Positions 23,497 to 32,868 are shown, counted from the first letter of the stretch. The stretch: DNA of 37,569 bases from M1-B18 sp048264125 (GCA_048264125.1 JBLXDM010000019.1:1-37569), one strand, 5' to 3'. Numbers and translations: made by a program. The notes: a model not told the origin generated them from the sequence alone.

Positions 23497-24133
23497 ATCT
23501 GCTGAAATCATAATTAGTGCAGTTTCACCAAAGCAATACCCACAGGACAGCCTGCAGGAGTTCGCGATGGTGGGGAGATCAAATGTGGGTAAATCCTCCA
23601 CCATAAATACTTTGCTCAACAGAAAAAGCCTTGCAAGGGTAAGTCAAAGCCCCGGAAAGACAAGGACGATAAACTTCTATCTGATAAATAAAGAATTTTA
23701 TCTCGTGGATCTGCCGGGCTATGGCTATGCCAAGGTATCTAAGGATGATAGGGCAGCATGGGGTAAGATCATTGAAACCTATCTGACCTCAAGGCCAAAC
23801 CTTAGGGAGGTTATATTGCTGGTGGATGTTCGTCACGAGCCTACCGCCGATGATGTTCTGATGTACGGCTGGATTAAGCATTTTGGCCTTGGCAAAATAG
23901 TGATTGCCACTAAACTAGATAAGATAAATCGGTCTCAATATCAAAAACATTTTAAGATGATTAGAGAAAAGCTACAAATGGGACCTGAGGATGAGCTTTT
24001 GCCAATTTCCTCCCTAAAAAAGCTGGGTATGGAGGCTATTTGGGATAGAATGTCGGATATTATGCAGGGAAAAGGAGTTGTAGGGACACGACCTCAAGTA
24101 GATGAAGAAAATGCTTTAACTGAAGGCGAATAA
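23486..24133 (+). CDS. engB: Ribosome-assembly GTPase EngB (YsxC/YihA)
   Basis: A 215-residue TRAFAC GTPase: G1 GRSNVGKSS (30-38), G3 DLPGYGYAKV, G4 TKLD, of the EngB family needed for 50S subunit maturation. The C-terminal tail after residue 198 is variable and acidic. ATG overlaps the lon stop by 11 bp, with AGAAGGGGAGA inside lon as ribosome site. The lon-engB pairing is conserved in Firmicutes. Confidence 0.96.
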   Translation: MKIKSAEIIISAVSPKQYPQDSLQEFAMVGRSNVGKSSTINTLLNRKSLARVSQSPGKTRTINFYLINKEFYLVDLPGYGYAKVSKDDRAAWGKIIETYLTSRPNLREVILLVDVRHEPTADDVLMYGWIKHFGLGKIVIATKLDKINRSQYQKHFKMIREKLQMGPEDELLPISSLKKLGMEAIWDRMSDIMQGKGVVGTRPQVDEENALTEGE

Positions 24134-24137
24134 ATAT

Positions 24138-24182
24138 AAAGCTGCAGGACTAATTGCTCTGCAGCTTTTTCTTGCTTTTTTT
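24138..24182 (+). terminator. Bidirectional terminator between engB and the DMT transporter
   Basis: AAAGCTGCAG (24138-24147) pairs with CTGCAGCTTT (24159-24168), followed by T-runs on the plus strand. The stop codon of the minus-strand transporter (24150-24152) lies in the loop, so the stem would also end that transcript. Confidence 0.8.
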
Positions 24183-25049
24183 GAATAAGGTCTTCCAATC
24201 CAGCTCGGATATCAGCATTCCTGACAATATCAGTATGCTCCCCAGAATTCCCTGGGGTGGTAGGGTTTCCCCCAGCATTAAATAGGCAAATAGAGCTGCA
24301 AAAACCGGCTCGCCGGAATAAATAAGAGCCGTGTGGGTAGGGGATGTGAATTTTTGCATTGTGTTCTGCACAATAAAGGCTCCTGAGGTAGCCAGGGCTG
24401 CCAGGATAAAGATAGAGGCCCATACCTCTACACCCTTTGGTATCACGAATGTCTCTCCGATAATAAGACTGCTGAAGCCGCTGAGGATTCCAACTGCAGC
24501 TATCTGGATCACAGCCATGGCTATTGAGTCAACCCTTTGGGTGTATTTGCCTACTGTTATAATATGCATAGCAAACATAAGTGCCCCTATCAAGGTATAA
24601 AAATCCCCAATATTAAAGCTGAGGCTGCTATTTAGGGTTAAAAAGCCCAGTCCTACTATGGCAAAGCAAACCCCTATAATGGCCTCCCTATGCGGCCTTT
24701 GCTTTAGAAGAAGGGCAGAGGCTATAGGGACAATGACAACAGAAAAGCCGGTGATAAAGCCGGATTTTGATGCGGTTGTATAGTTAATTCCCACCGTCTG
24801 AAAGGCATAGCCTAAAAATAGGATGACACCTATTAAAGCGCCATACTTAAGCGTAGCTTTATCAATTGTCCTCATGTTTTTAAAGAATATAATTGCAGAA
24901 AGAATCGCTGCCATCAAAAAGCGGACAGCAAGAAAGCTGTAGGTAGGCAGGTATTCCAGAGCATTTTTAGTTAGCACGAAGGAGGAGCCCCAGATAATAG
25001 TTACAATTAAAAGCGCGATATCGGCCTTTTGCTGTTTAGTCATAGACAT
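24150..25049 (-). CDS. DMT-superfamily (EamA) metabolite exporter
   Basis: A 299-residue protein with ten hydrophobic helices in two EamA repeats. The first begins ADIALLIVTIIWGSSFVLTKNAL (WGSSF is family-typical), the second near residue 150; the C-terminus SEPVFAALFAYLMLGE (here GEPVFAALFAYLMLGE) is the usual EamA signature, followed by a Lys-rich tail. Family members export amino acids, sugars or other metabolites; the substrate is unknown. The ATG at 25049 has AAAGGA nine bases upstream. Confidence 0.9.
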   Translation of the reverse strand: MSMTKQQKADIALLIVTIIWGSSFVLTKNALEYLPTYSFLAVRFLMAAILSAIIFFKNMRTIDKATLKYGALIGVILFLGYAFQTVGINYTTASKSGFITGFSVVIVPIASALLLKQRPHREAIIGVCFAIVGLGFLTLNSSLSFNIGDFYTLIGALMFAMHIITVGKYTQRVDSIAMAVIQIAAVGILSGFSSLIIGETFVIPKGVEVWASIFILAALATSGAFIVQNTMQKFTSPTHTALIYSGEPVFAALFAYLMLGETLPPQGILGSILILSGMLISELDWKTLFKKSKKKLQSN

Positions 25050-25123
25050 GTTAATCCGTCCTTTATTTGTATTTGCTACTATATTGTATTATATTTTTAT
25101 ATGTATATAAAGCTTATTTTAAA

Positions 25124-25157
25124 ACAAAAACAAGGGATGGAAAAAATCCATCCCTTG
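25124..25157 (-). terminator. Terminator of the rubredoxin gene
   Basis: On the minus strand, CAAGGGATGGA and TCCATCCCTTG make an 11-bp perfect stem around five T residues, followed by TTTTTGTTTT. It lies 16 bp beyond the rubredoxin stop. Confidence 0.9.
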
Positions 25158-25173
25158 CAAATATGTACCGATA

Positions 25174-25332
25174 TTATTCTTCAGGCTCAAACATATCCTT
25201 GCTTACGCCACATACGGGACATACCCAATCCTCAGGAATATCCTCAAAGGCTGTACCAGGAGCAATGCCCCCGTCTGGGTCACCTGCCTCCGGATCATAA
25301 ACATAACCACATGGTATACATACATATTTCAT
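25174..25332 (-). CDS. Rubredoxin
   Basis: A 52-residue rubredoxin (MKYVCIPCGYVYDPE...). The four Fe-binding cysteines are Cys5, Cys8, Cys38 and Cys41 in CxxCGY and CPVCG contexts, with the usual acidic surface and short length. It is a one-electron carrier, in anaerobes often feeding superoxide reductase, flavodiiron proteins or rubrerythrin. Only P7 in the first metal loop (CIPC) departs from the common CTVC. Ribosome site GAGAGGGGT lies 8 nt before ATG. It forms its own transcription unit, with a -10 TATAAT on the minus strand at 25378-25383 and a terminator downstream. No redox partner gene adjoins. Confidence 0.95.
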   Translation of the reverse strand: MKYVCIPCGYVYDPEAGDPDGGIAPGTAFEDIPEDWVCPVCGVSKDMFEPEE

Positions 25333-25500
25333 ATAAAACTACCCCTCTCTGTACATTTTTTTAACAAGCACATCTTCATTATACCCCCTCGAAATATATA
25401 TTAAACATCAAAACCTCCGCTCTTTAAGTTATATGTAAAAAGGGTTATAATTATATTATAAATGCTTCGCAGGTCTAATCATCAGAAGGAAGGTAATGGG

Positions 25501-26208
25501 ATGGAAAAGGAGCTTAAGGATAGATGGCGCAGCTTTGCAGCAAAGCTACCCACTCTGTTTATGGGATTTATTTTATGTGCTACAGGATTATTAATAATGA
25601 GAGATGCCGGATTAGGTATGAATCCATGGGGAGTATTTCACGTTGGACTAACCATGCATACACCCCTGACCTTTGGTCAGGCTACACAGCTGGTGGGGCT
25701 GGTAATATTGACTATGTCTGTGTTTTTAGGTATGATTCCCGGACTGGGAAGTATTCTAAATATGATATTTGTAGGCTATTTTGTCGATCTCATTGATGGG
25801 CTGGGGATTATATCCACACCCAATAGCTTTATAGGTAAGCTGGGGCTGCTGCTCTTAGGCGTATTGGTTTTAGGGTGGGGTACATTTTTCTACCTCAGGG
25901 CACAGCTGGGGGCAGGCCCTAGGGATGGCTTGATGGAGGGACTGGTAAAGAAGCTTAAAAAACCGGTCTCAATAATTAGGGGAAGCATAGAATTTATGGC
26001 CCTCATAGTCGGATATATATTAGGTGGGCCTGTGGGCATCGGAACCCTAATATCCGCCACCACTATAGGCCTTGCGCTGCAAATGGCTTTTAGGTTCGGT
26101 AATTATAATGCTAGGGAGAGCCGTCACATGGATTGTCGGGAATTCTATCAGCTGGTGAGGGCAACCTTTTATAAGAGTAAGACCGTAGCAAATACTAAGG
26201 GCGATTAA
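25501..26208 (+). CDS. YczE/YitT-type integral membrane protein
   Basis: A 235-residue protein with about five to six transmembrane helices. FMGFILCATGLLIMRDAGLGMNPWGVFHVGL and the later ILGGPVGIGTLISATTIGLALQ match the YczE-like (COG2364) family of unknown function. The ATG at 25501 follows AAGGAAGGT; an earlier ATG at 25462 lies only a few bases after the predicted transcript start (TATAAT at 25446-25451) and has no ribosome site. A small hairpin at 26210-26237 follows the stop without a T-run. Confidence 0.8.
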   Translation: MEKELKDRWRSFAAKLPTLFMGFILCATGLLIMRDAGLGMNPWGVFHVGLTMHTPLTFGQATQLVGLVILTMSVFLGMIPGLGSILNMIFVGYFVDLIDGLGIISTPNSFIGKLGLLLLGVLVLGWGTFFYLRAQLGAGPRDGLMEGLVKKLKKPVSIIRGSIEFMALIVGYILGGPVGIGTLISATTIGLALQMAFRFGNYNARESRHMDCREFYQLVRATFYKSKTVANTKGD

Positions 26209-26361
26209 TAGCATATGTAATAGAAGACATATTAGCTCTAGCGGCTTGGTTAGCAAAGCAATTTATTGGTTATGCTTTATATATGCTATCTTTACATCAA
26301 ACAAAGGTATAATCAGTATTATGTAGAATATTGTAAACATTATTGAAAAGAGGTGTATGCT

Positions 26362-27885
26362 ATGAATATAAGATCGTTGGAGGGCCTATATGACTTCTGG
26401 GTCACAAAGGCAGATATGTCGGATTTTATGTCATATAGTGAGGAAGTTAATCTTACACCCATACCCAGCATTGAATTTAGAGACAAAATTCGGGGAGCCT
26501 TAGTAGGTTTGGCCATTGGCGATGCCTTTGGCAGTCATCTAGAGGGCAATCATCAATACGAGATAGAGTACATAAATGACTTTCTTAAGGGAGAAAAACG
26601 CTCGGTGTCATTAAATATAACAGATGATACTGAAATGACTATGCTTTTCTGTGAGTCTTTAATTATTAATCAAGGCTTTAAGCCAGAGGATATAGCAAAT
26701 CGCTTTAGTCGATATAATATCAATGGCATCGGGGATACCGTTAAGGAATTTATATTTAACTATAGAGACAGAAGAATGGAATGGTATAGGAGCGGCGTTG
26801 AGTCTGCCGGAAATGGTGCTGCCATGAGATGCTGCCCCAGTGCCTTGGTGAATTATGGAGACTATAGAAGCCTTAAGCTGATGGCAGGGATGCAGGCAGC
26901 AATAACCCATATTGACCAGATGGCCATTGCCTCCAGTATACTTCATAGCACTGGTATTGCCTACCTGATCAATACGCCTCCCTTTGCATTGAGGGAAAAG
27001 CAGGAGATATTAAAGCTGTTGGATTCCTGCAGCAGAAGCATAAAGGGGATAGAGACAAAGGTTTATAGAACTAGGGAAACCAATGAAATAGCAAACCTCT
27101 ATACTAGAGTAGGAAGGGAGCTTAAGGAGGCCATAGAAAAAAATCATCATCTGGAGGCTCTGCATCGATTCTTCGGCAGCGGTGCCTATGTGTTAGAGTC
27201 CTTACCCTTTGCCTATTACGTATTTCTCAAAAATCCAAATGATTTTGAGGCTGTATTGAAGGATTGTCTTGGGGCTAAGGACACCGACACTGTTGCCAGC
27301 ATGGCCTTAACCTTATCAGGCGCCTATTTAGGATATAATAACATCCCTAAGGGGTATACCCAGAAGCTTAAAAATCTAGAGGAGCTTTTGATTTTGGGAG
27401 ACAGGCTATTTGAGCTTTCTTTGAAGAACAAAAATAATAATCCCTACAGAAGAATGCGGGAGGCCATAATCGATGAAAGATCACAGGAGGAGGCTCACCA
27501 GCTACTGTGGACGGCAATAAAGCACAATAAGGATGAAAGCTATGACGAGGCTGTAAAATATTTTGAGGACCTTATTGGCAGGAGCCCCGACCTTAAGAAG
27601 AATGAAAAAATAAAGGTGCATATTTTAGAGGCCTATGAGGGCCTTGGAGCAAAATACTTACAGGAAGAGGCCTATGAAGAGGCTCTAAGATGCTTTAAAA
27701 AGGCCCTGGCCTTTGATTTAAATAATCCCGTGGTTTTGTGTAATTTGGCAGTGGGATATTTAAATCTCGATGACCTAGAGAAGGCTGAAAAATACGCCAG
27801 ACGAGCTGTTGAGATATCACCTGAATATCCGGTGGGGCGAGAGGTTTTAGATGCGATTATAAGTATAAGGAAGAAAAGTATTTAA
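26362..27885 (+). CDS. ADP-ribosylglycohydrolase-family protein fused to TPR repeats
   Basis: A 507-residue protein in two parts. Residues about 42-360 are an ADP-ribosylglycohydrolase (DraG/ARH) domain with GALVGLAIGDAFG, the metal ligands TDDTE (Asp88, Asp89), GNGAAMR (150-156) and DTDT (307-310), all intact, so it should be catalytically able to remove ADP-ribose from a protein or small molecule in a Mn/Mg-dependent reaction. Residues about 380-500 hold three tetratricopeptide-type repeats (e.g. EEALRCFKKALAFDLNNPVVLCNLAVGYLNLDDLEKAEKYARRAVEISPEYP) for partner binding. ATG 26362 follows AAAGAGGTG. No ADP-ribosyltransferase gene adjoins, so the partner is unknown. Confidence 0.85.
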   Translation: MNIRSLEGLYDFWVTKADMSDFMSYSEEVNLTPIPSIEFRDKIRGALVGLAIGDAFGSHLEGNHQYEIEYINDFLKGEKRSVSLNITDDTEMTMLFCESLIINQGFKPEDIANRFSRYNINGIGDTVKEFIFNYRDRRMEWYRSGVESAGNGAAMRCCPSALVNYGDYRSLKLMAGMQAAITHIDQMAIASSILHSTGIAYLINTPPFALREKQEILKLLDSCSRSIKGIETKVYRTRETNEIANLYTRVGRELKEAIEKNHHLEALHRFFGSGAYVLESLPFAYYVFLKNPNDFEAVLKDCLGAKDTDTVASMALTLSGAYLGYNNIPKGYTQKLKNLEELLILGDRLFELSLKNKNNNPYRRMREAIIDERSQEEAHQLLWTAIKHNKDESYDEAVKYFEDLIGRSPDLKKNEKIKVHILEAYEGLGAKYLQEEAYEEALRCFKKALAFDLNNPVVLCNLAVGYLNLDDLEKAEKYARRAVEISPEYPVGREVLDAIISIRKKSI

Positions 27886-27900
27886 TGCTTTTCTTTTTTT
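27872..27900 (+). terminator. Terminator at the end of the ADP-ribosylglycohydrolase gene
   Basis: AGAAAAGTA (27872-27880) pairs with TGCTTTTCT (27886-27894), one G-T wobble, loop TTTAA, followed by a T-run. The stop codon (27883-27885) is in the loop. Confidence 0.7.
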
Positions 27901-27926
27901 GTCGAGTGAAATTTTCAGAAAATAAT

Positions 27927-29120
27927 TCATTTAGGGTCAGTTGTCCTTTTAAATGGCTTCAGAAGGAATATAATGAAGATAGACACCAGCACGGTATAGC
28001 CACCATAGATCAGCCAGGGAGTAATAGAGGCCGCTATATGATATCTTTCTAATATCCATCCGCTGGAGAGGGCACCGGCTGCAGCCCCTATTCCAGAGGC
28101 GAGATTTGCAACTGCGAAATATGCGCCTATTAGCTGGCGGCTGGCTAAGCTGCTGTTATAGCTATCGATGGAGGGCATCATAAACATTTCACCCCCGATA
28201 AAAATAAGACTGCAGAATATCAAAAATATAAAGCTACTGCTCCAGCCCAGAAGGGTTATTCCGAAGCCTACCAATAATGTGCCTATAAATATAGACAGGG
28301 ACAGGGGATGCTTTTCAAGAAAGCTCCTAGAAATAAGCGATTGAGTTAAAATAACCGTAATGCTGGTGGTGGTCCAAATAAGACCGATTCTTCCTGTATT
28401 GATATTAATAGCCTCAGCCCTAAGGGGCAGCAGGAAGGAAAGCTGAGTATGGAGCCCCCATATTAAGGCTGAAATTCCTGTAAACACCATAAAGGGTCTA
28501 TCGGAAAGGATTGCGATATAGCTTTTAAGGGGAAGGGCTGGACATGGCTGATCTCCACAATTATTAGGTAAAAATATCCAGGAAAGCATAAGTAAAAGCA
28601 CATATATGCCTGCCGCTATATAAAAATTGATGGTTGAGGCCGTCAGCAGCAGTAAAATACCTGAAATACATATTCCTATATGGGAGGATACAGAGCGTAG
28701 AGAAAAAACAGTGGTGCGTTGATTTTCAGATGCAATATAGGTTAAGGCAGCCTTTGTACTGGGGATGTACATGCCGGTACCAACACCGTTTAATGCAGAG
28801 AAGAATATCAGTGCAAAATAGCCCTTACTAAAGCCCATGCCGATTAATCCCATGGCTTGACATAAATTGCTTAATAGCATGGTGTATTTGTTTCCGACCC
28901 TGTCCGACAAAAGGCCGGCAATAATACTGCCCAGTTGTATAAATAAGGAGCCAGCCCCTATTACGATACCTATTTCTGTAGCCTTTAGATCCTTGAGGTT
29001 CTTTAATAAAAGCGGCAGGATTGGTACAATCAAATATGCGGCATTGTGCACCAATAGAATAGATATTAAGAAATACCATACTTCCTTTTTAAATTTAGAC
29101 CCCTTTGGAATGCCAAACAT
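27927..29120 (-). CDS. Major facilitator superfamily transporter
   Basis: A 397-residue protein with 12 predicted helices. The inter-helix 2-3 loop SDRVGNKYTMLL matches the MFS signature GxLxDRxGRR, and the N-half NAAYLIVPILPLLLKNLKDLKATEIGIVIGA resembles drug:H+ antiporter and sugar-efflux members. A multidrug or metabolite exporter is likely, but the substrate is unknown. ATG 29120 has AAGGAG seven bases upstream. It is divergent from the diguanylate cyclase gene, across a 230-bp gap (29121-29350) that holds a copy of TAGTGTAAAATTA (29230-29242) and a stray ribosome-site-like AAGGAG with no reading frame. Confidence 0.88.
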   Translation of the reverse strand: MFGIPKGSKFKKEVWYFLISILLVHNAAYLIVPILPLLLKNLKDLKATEIGIVIGAGSLFIQLGSIIAGLLSDRVGNKYTMLLSNLCQAMGLIGMGFSKGYFALIFFSALNGVGTGMYIPSTKAALTYIASENQRTTVFSLRSVSSHIGICISGILLLLTASTINFYIAAGIYVLLLMLSWIFLPNNCGDQPCPALPLKSYIAILSDRPFMVFTGISALIWGLHTQLSFLLPLRAEAININTGRIGLIWTTTSITVILTQSLISRSFLEKHPLSLSIFIGTLLVGFGITLLGWSSSFIFLIFCSLIFIGGEMFMMPSIDSYNSSLASRQLIGAYFAVANLASGIGAAAGALSSGWILERYHIAASITPWLIYGGYTVLVSIFIIFLLKPFKRTTDPK

Positions 29121-29350
29121 CCGATTTCTCCTTCAAAATTAATTATTGCGTAGTACTATTATGCCAAGAAAAATAATTTTAATAATGAATAGAAAGAATA
29201 TTTTATAAACATTGAAGGAGTTTTGAATGTAGTGTAAAATTATCTATTATACCGAAGTGTATTTCTATTGTCCATAGTCTTAAATACCCATAAAAGTAGT
29301 TATTCTTATTTGCCTCTAAAAATCTTGCTTGAGGGATAGGTGGGGTACCA

Positions 29351-31198
29351 ATGATAAAGAGCTTTAAACAGTGTAACACCACAACAGAGCTATTTGCTAA
29401 AATATCGGACTTAATGTCTATATTAACAGTAATAAGCCCGCTTAAAATAAACATCTATATCCTAGGCAATGACAATAGCTATAGGCTGGTGCAGGCAGAG
29501 AATGCCATTCCGGAGGTAATAGCCTTTGAGGATATAGATATGCTGGAGGCCTCCTACCAGCTAAGAAGGGTCTATTTTCAGGAGGCCCTAGTTGCTGTTA
29601 TCATATATGGGTATTCTACTGATGGGGCTTCATGGGATGGAATGACAATAAAAAAGCAAGTTGAAAAAATAGAGACCTTCATTTTAAACGCCTCTGAGGA
29701 CATATATCATAAATTACAGAGCGAAATTCAGCTGACGCTAATCCATCTTTTAAGGGGATTAAATAGTCAGTCTAATAAGGAAAAGTCTATAGATCTGTTG
29801 CTTAGATTCATTAAAGGGCAATTGGGCCTTGAGGCTGTCTATCTGGAGGTTAATGAAGAAAAGAGAATTTTTATTCCCCAATATGCCACCGAGATTAAAA
29901 AGCTCAGCAGCGCAGGCGCTACAGTACCAGCCCAGAGGCCAGTACAATTTTATAAGCAAATGAAATACATATGCGATGCGAAAATAATAAAGGAGCATTT
30001 CCCGCGCTTTGAAAAGATACTGGAGATCAAGGTGCTTATCTCTCTGCCCATATATAAGCAGGGGAGGCTCACAGGCCTTCTAGTGGTGTATGACAAGGAG
30101 AACTGTAAAATAGACAAGGGCATACTGAAGATTGTTAAAGAAATAGCTTGTGAGCTGACGGTGCTTTTCTCTAGAATTGATAGACAAAATTTAAATTTGG
30201 AAATGATGCTTAGCCTCACAGCCCTTGAAACCCTCCTTTTAAGCCCTGTGGAGGAAAATGTGAATATTGATGAGTTTCTGCAAAAGCTGCTGACTGTACT
30301 ACCTACAGTTACCGGTATGAAGAATTGCACTATAGCACCGCTGGACGATAAATCATCGAAACTGTTAATAAAATATACCACCAATCAAAATAATAAGCTG
30401 GTGGGCATAATGCAAATAGCCTTAACTCAGGATAAAATATCAGAGCTTGCAATAGAAAGCGAGAAGCCCGTAATCGTCTATGATGCTTTGACGGACCCAA
30501 GGTGCAACTATTCAATAATGTCAAAGCTGGGGGTTTACTCCTATATCGCTTTGCCGATATCCAATATTCACGGCAAGGTCTTGGGGCTTCTATTTCTGGA
30601 TAATGGTGAATATCATACCTTTACAAAGGATCAGGTGCGGTTTTTTGAGGTGATAGCAAGGCATATAGGCCTGATGATCTCCAACGCCGTATATATAGAG
30701 GAGCTTTTTATAAAATCAAGATATGACGGCTTAACAGGGCTTTATAACAGAGAAACCTTTGAGCTGCTGTATACAAAGCTTTATGATAATTATCGCTTTG
30801 AGGATAAGCGGTTTTCTGTTCTAATGCTGGATATTGATGATTTTAAGGAGGTAAATGATCAATATGGTCATCAGGTGGGGGATGAAATTCTTAAAAAGGT
30901 GGCGGACAGCATTTTAAAATCCGTCAGGAAAGGGGATATTGTCGGCAGATATGGTGGGGAGGAAATGATCATACTACTGAAGGATAGCGACTCTGAGGGT
31001 GCAAAGGTTATTGCAGAGAGAATCAGAAGCTCAGTAGAGCAGATCGTTGTAGAGGGGGTAAGAGTTACTGTGTCTATAGGCATTTCCACCTTTAGAACCG
31101 ACAGCCACGACAAGGTTAAGCTGATAAGCATTGCCGATGCCTGTTTATATGAAGCCAAGAAGGCCGGAAAGAATTTTGTCAAAGCCCTGCATGAATAA
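29351..31198 (+). CDS. GAF-domain diguanylate cyclase
   Basis: A 615-residue cytoplasmic signalling protein. The N-terminal 280 residues contain GAF-like folds, a second GAF domain spans about 285-450 (ending YIALPISNIHGKVLGLLFLDNGEYHTFTKDQVRFFEVIARHIG), and a C-terminal GGDEF domain begins DGLTGLYNRETFE. The active-site signature is GGEEM (535-539), a functional-type variant, and the product-inhibition I-site RKGD (526-529) is intact. It should make cyclic di-GMP in response to a ligand or redox signal sensed by the GAF domains. Start ATG follows GGTGGGG. A terminator lies shortly downstream. Confidence 0.92.
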   Translation: MIKSFKQCNTTTELFAKISDLMSILTVISPLKINIYILGNDNSYRLVQAENAIPEVIAFEDIDMLEASYQLRRVYFQEALVAVIIYGYSTDGASWDGMTIKKQVEKIETFILNASEDIYHKLQSEIQLTLIHLLRGLNSQSNKEKSIDLLLRFIKGQLGLEAVYLEVNEEKRIFIPQYATEIKKLSSAGATVPAQRPVQFYKQMKYICDAKIIKEHFPRFEKILEIKVLISLPIYKQGRLTGLLVVYDKENCKIDKGILKIVKEIACELTVLFSRIDRQNLNLEMMLSLTALETLLLSPVEENVNIDEFLQKLLTVLPTVTGMKNCTIAPLDDKSSKLLIKYTTNQNNKLVGIMQIALTQDKISELAIESEKPVIVYDALTDPRCNYSIMSKLGVYSYIALPISNIHGKVLGLLFLDNGEYHTFTKDQVRFFEVIARHIGLMISNAVYIEELFIKSRYDGLTGLYNRETFELLYTKLYDNYRFEDKRFSVLMLDIDDFKEVNDQYGHQVGDEILKKVADSILKSVRKGDIVGRYGGEEMIILLKDSDSEGAKVIAERIRSSVEQIVVEGVRVTVSIGISTFRTDSHDKVKLISIADACLYEAKKAGKNFVKALHE

Positions 31199-31223
31199 TG
31201 GCTATAAGGAAATCTAATAATAT

Positions 31224-31257
31224 AAAGATATGGAGAATTTGATCCATATCTTTTTTT
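31224..31257 (+). terminator. Terminator after the diguanylate cyclase
   Basis: AAAGATATGGA (31224-31234) pairs with TCCATATCTTT (31243-31253) over 11 bp with loop GAATTTGA, followed by further T residues. Confidence 0.88.
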
Positions 31258-31294
31258 ATGTTTGTGCCTGCTCTAATCTAAAGGAGGTGAAGGG

Positions 31295-32797
31295 TTGATT
31301 GGAATTTTAAAGCTTGTAACCATCGTACTATTGATATTGGTTGTATCCTTCCACATATTCAATCAGATTTCTAATGCCATTATTATAGGAATTTACCCAT
31401 ATATGCTTGCTTTGGCTGTAATATTTTCATTGCTTTTTCTGGCAGGAAAGCTTATAGGCGAAGAAATATTTTTAAGGATTATTAAAATTGTCTTTGTTGT
31501 CTTAAGTGCCTTTGCAGTATTTACCTTATTTCAGATTTGGAGAAATGCCAAGCTGCTTAATGGCTATCAGCAGAATCGCAGCAGCTACATGGACCAGCTC
31601 CATAATATAACAGAGGCTGAAGGTAGGCCTACTCTTGATACAAGCTTTCAAAAAGGGATAGCCACTTTAATAGAGGGAAGCACAGGCCTGCCGGTTACTG
31701 GGGGGAATGCTATATCGCTTATGAGCAATGGCGTGACTCTAATTGACGAGATGATAGAGGAAATAAGCAGAGCAAAGCATCATGTTCATATTGAGTTTTT
31801 TATCATAAGAGACGATGAAATTGGTCGTAAATTCAGTGATACTCTCATTAAAAAGGCCAAGGAGGGTGTCTCCGTCAGGCTTCTTTATGACGGTCTGGGC
31901 AGCAGAGAGCTTAATAAAACCATTTTAAAGGAATTGAGGGAGGGTGGAGTTAAGGTAGGAATATATGACAATGTGAAGCAATCAATACTTAAGGGCAAGC
32001 TGAATCACAGAAATCATAGAAAAATTCTACTTTTAGATGGTGAAATTGCATATATTGGTGGCTTTAACATAGGCAATGAATATTTAGGGAGAGATAAGAG
32101 CATTGGACCCTGGAATGACCTTCAAATGAAGGCAAGTGGGGAGCTGGTCCAATGGGTACAGAAGATTTTTTTAGGGGATTGGTACTATGTAACCGGAGAA
32201 AGGCTGGTGGACAAAGGCTTCTTTCCACCCATAAAGGGCGGTGCTGATATTGCTGCTCAGATGATTACCAGCGGTTATGATACCCATTGGAACGAAATAA
32301 GCCAGTTGTATTTTTCTCTGGTTGCAGGAGCAAGGGATAAAATTTACATAGCCACGCCCTATCTGATTTTGAATGAAAGCATGGTAAAGGCACTACAGAC
32401 TGCAGCTCTCAGGGGTGTAGATGTTAGGATAGTATTGCCGGAAAAGCCCGACGTATTTATTGTGGGCTGGGCCAATTCCTCATTTTTCAGAGATTTGCTT
32501 AAGGCGGGAGTTAAGATTTATCTGTTCCGGGAGGGCTTCCTTCATTCGAAGGCCTTTTGTGCCGATGGGGAAATAGCCTCTGTGGGCTCAGCGAACTTCA
32601 ACACCAGAAGCATGTTTCTGGATTATGAGGTGAATTCTGTAATATATGACTATAGAGTTGCTGAGGATATGGAGGAAATCTTCAATGGATACTTTAATAA
32701 GAGCCAGCTGCTTTCAGAAGATAACTACAAAAAAAATCCAGCCTCATACAATAAACTTAAGCATATCATCGCGCGATTAATGCTTCCTTTTACCTAG
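31295..32797 (+). CDS. cls: Cardiolipin synthase (phospholipase D superfamily)
   Basis: A 500-residue membrane-anchored enzyme: two or three N-terminal helices (residues 1-75), then two PLD domains with HKD motifs HRKILLLD (241-248) and HSKAFCAD (417-424). It condenses two phosphatidylglycerol molecules into cardiolipin at the membrane. The start is TTG at 31295 immediately after AAAGGAGGTGAAGGG. No terminator is clear after the stop. It lies between the diguanylate cyclase and the activase operon, with no obvious functional link. Confidence 0.93.
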   Translation: MIGILKLVTIVLLILVVSFHIFNQISNAIIIGIYPYMLALAVIFSLLFLAGKLIGEEIFLRIIKIVFVVLSAFAVFTLFQIWRNAKLLNGYQQNRSSYMDQLHNITEAEGRPTLDTSFQKGIATLIEGSTGLPVTGGNAISLMSNGVTLIDEMIEEISRAKHHVHIEFFIIRDDEIGRKFSDTLIKKAKEGVSVRLLYDGLGSRELNKTILKELREGGVKVGIYDNVKQSILKGKLNHRNHRKILLLDGEIAYIGGFNIGNEYLGRDKSIGPWNDLQMKASGELVQWVQKIFLGDWYYVTGERLVDKGFFPPIKGGADIAAQMITSGYDTHWNEISQLYFSLVAGARDKIYIATPYLILNESMVKALQTAALRGVDVRIVLPEKPDVFIVGWANSSFFRDLLKAGVKIYLFREGFLHSKAFCADGEIASVGSANFNTRSMFLDYEVNSVIYDYRVAEDMEEIFNGYFNKSQLLSEDNYKKNPASYNKLKHIIARLMLPFT

Positions 32798-32868
32798 CTC
32801 CTGGTAATTAGTATAGTAGCTGCCTTTTTTGACGATAATAAACAGATGCTGAAAGGAGAGATTTACAA

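Noticed and set aside
25029..25364. Plus-strand reading frames over the rubredoxin gene
   Set aside because: They are out-of-frame shadows of the minus-strand rubredoxin gene and its promoter.
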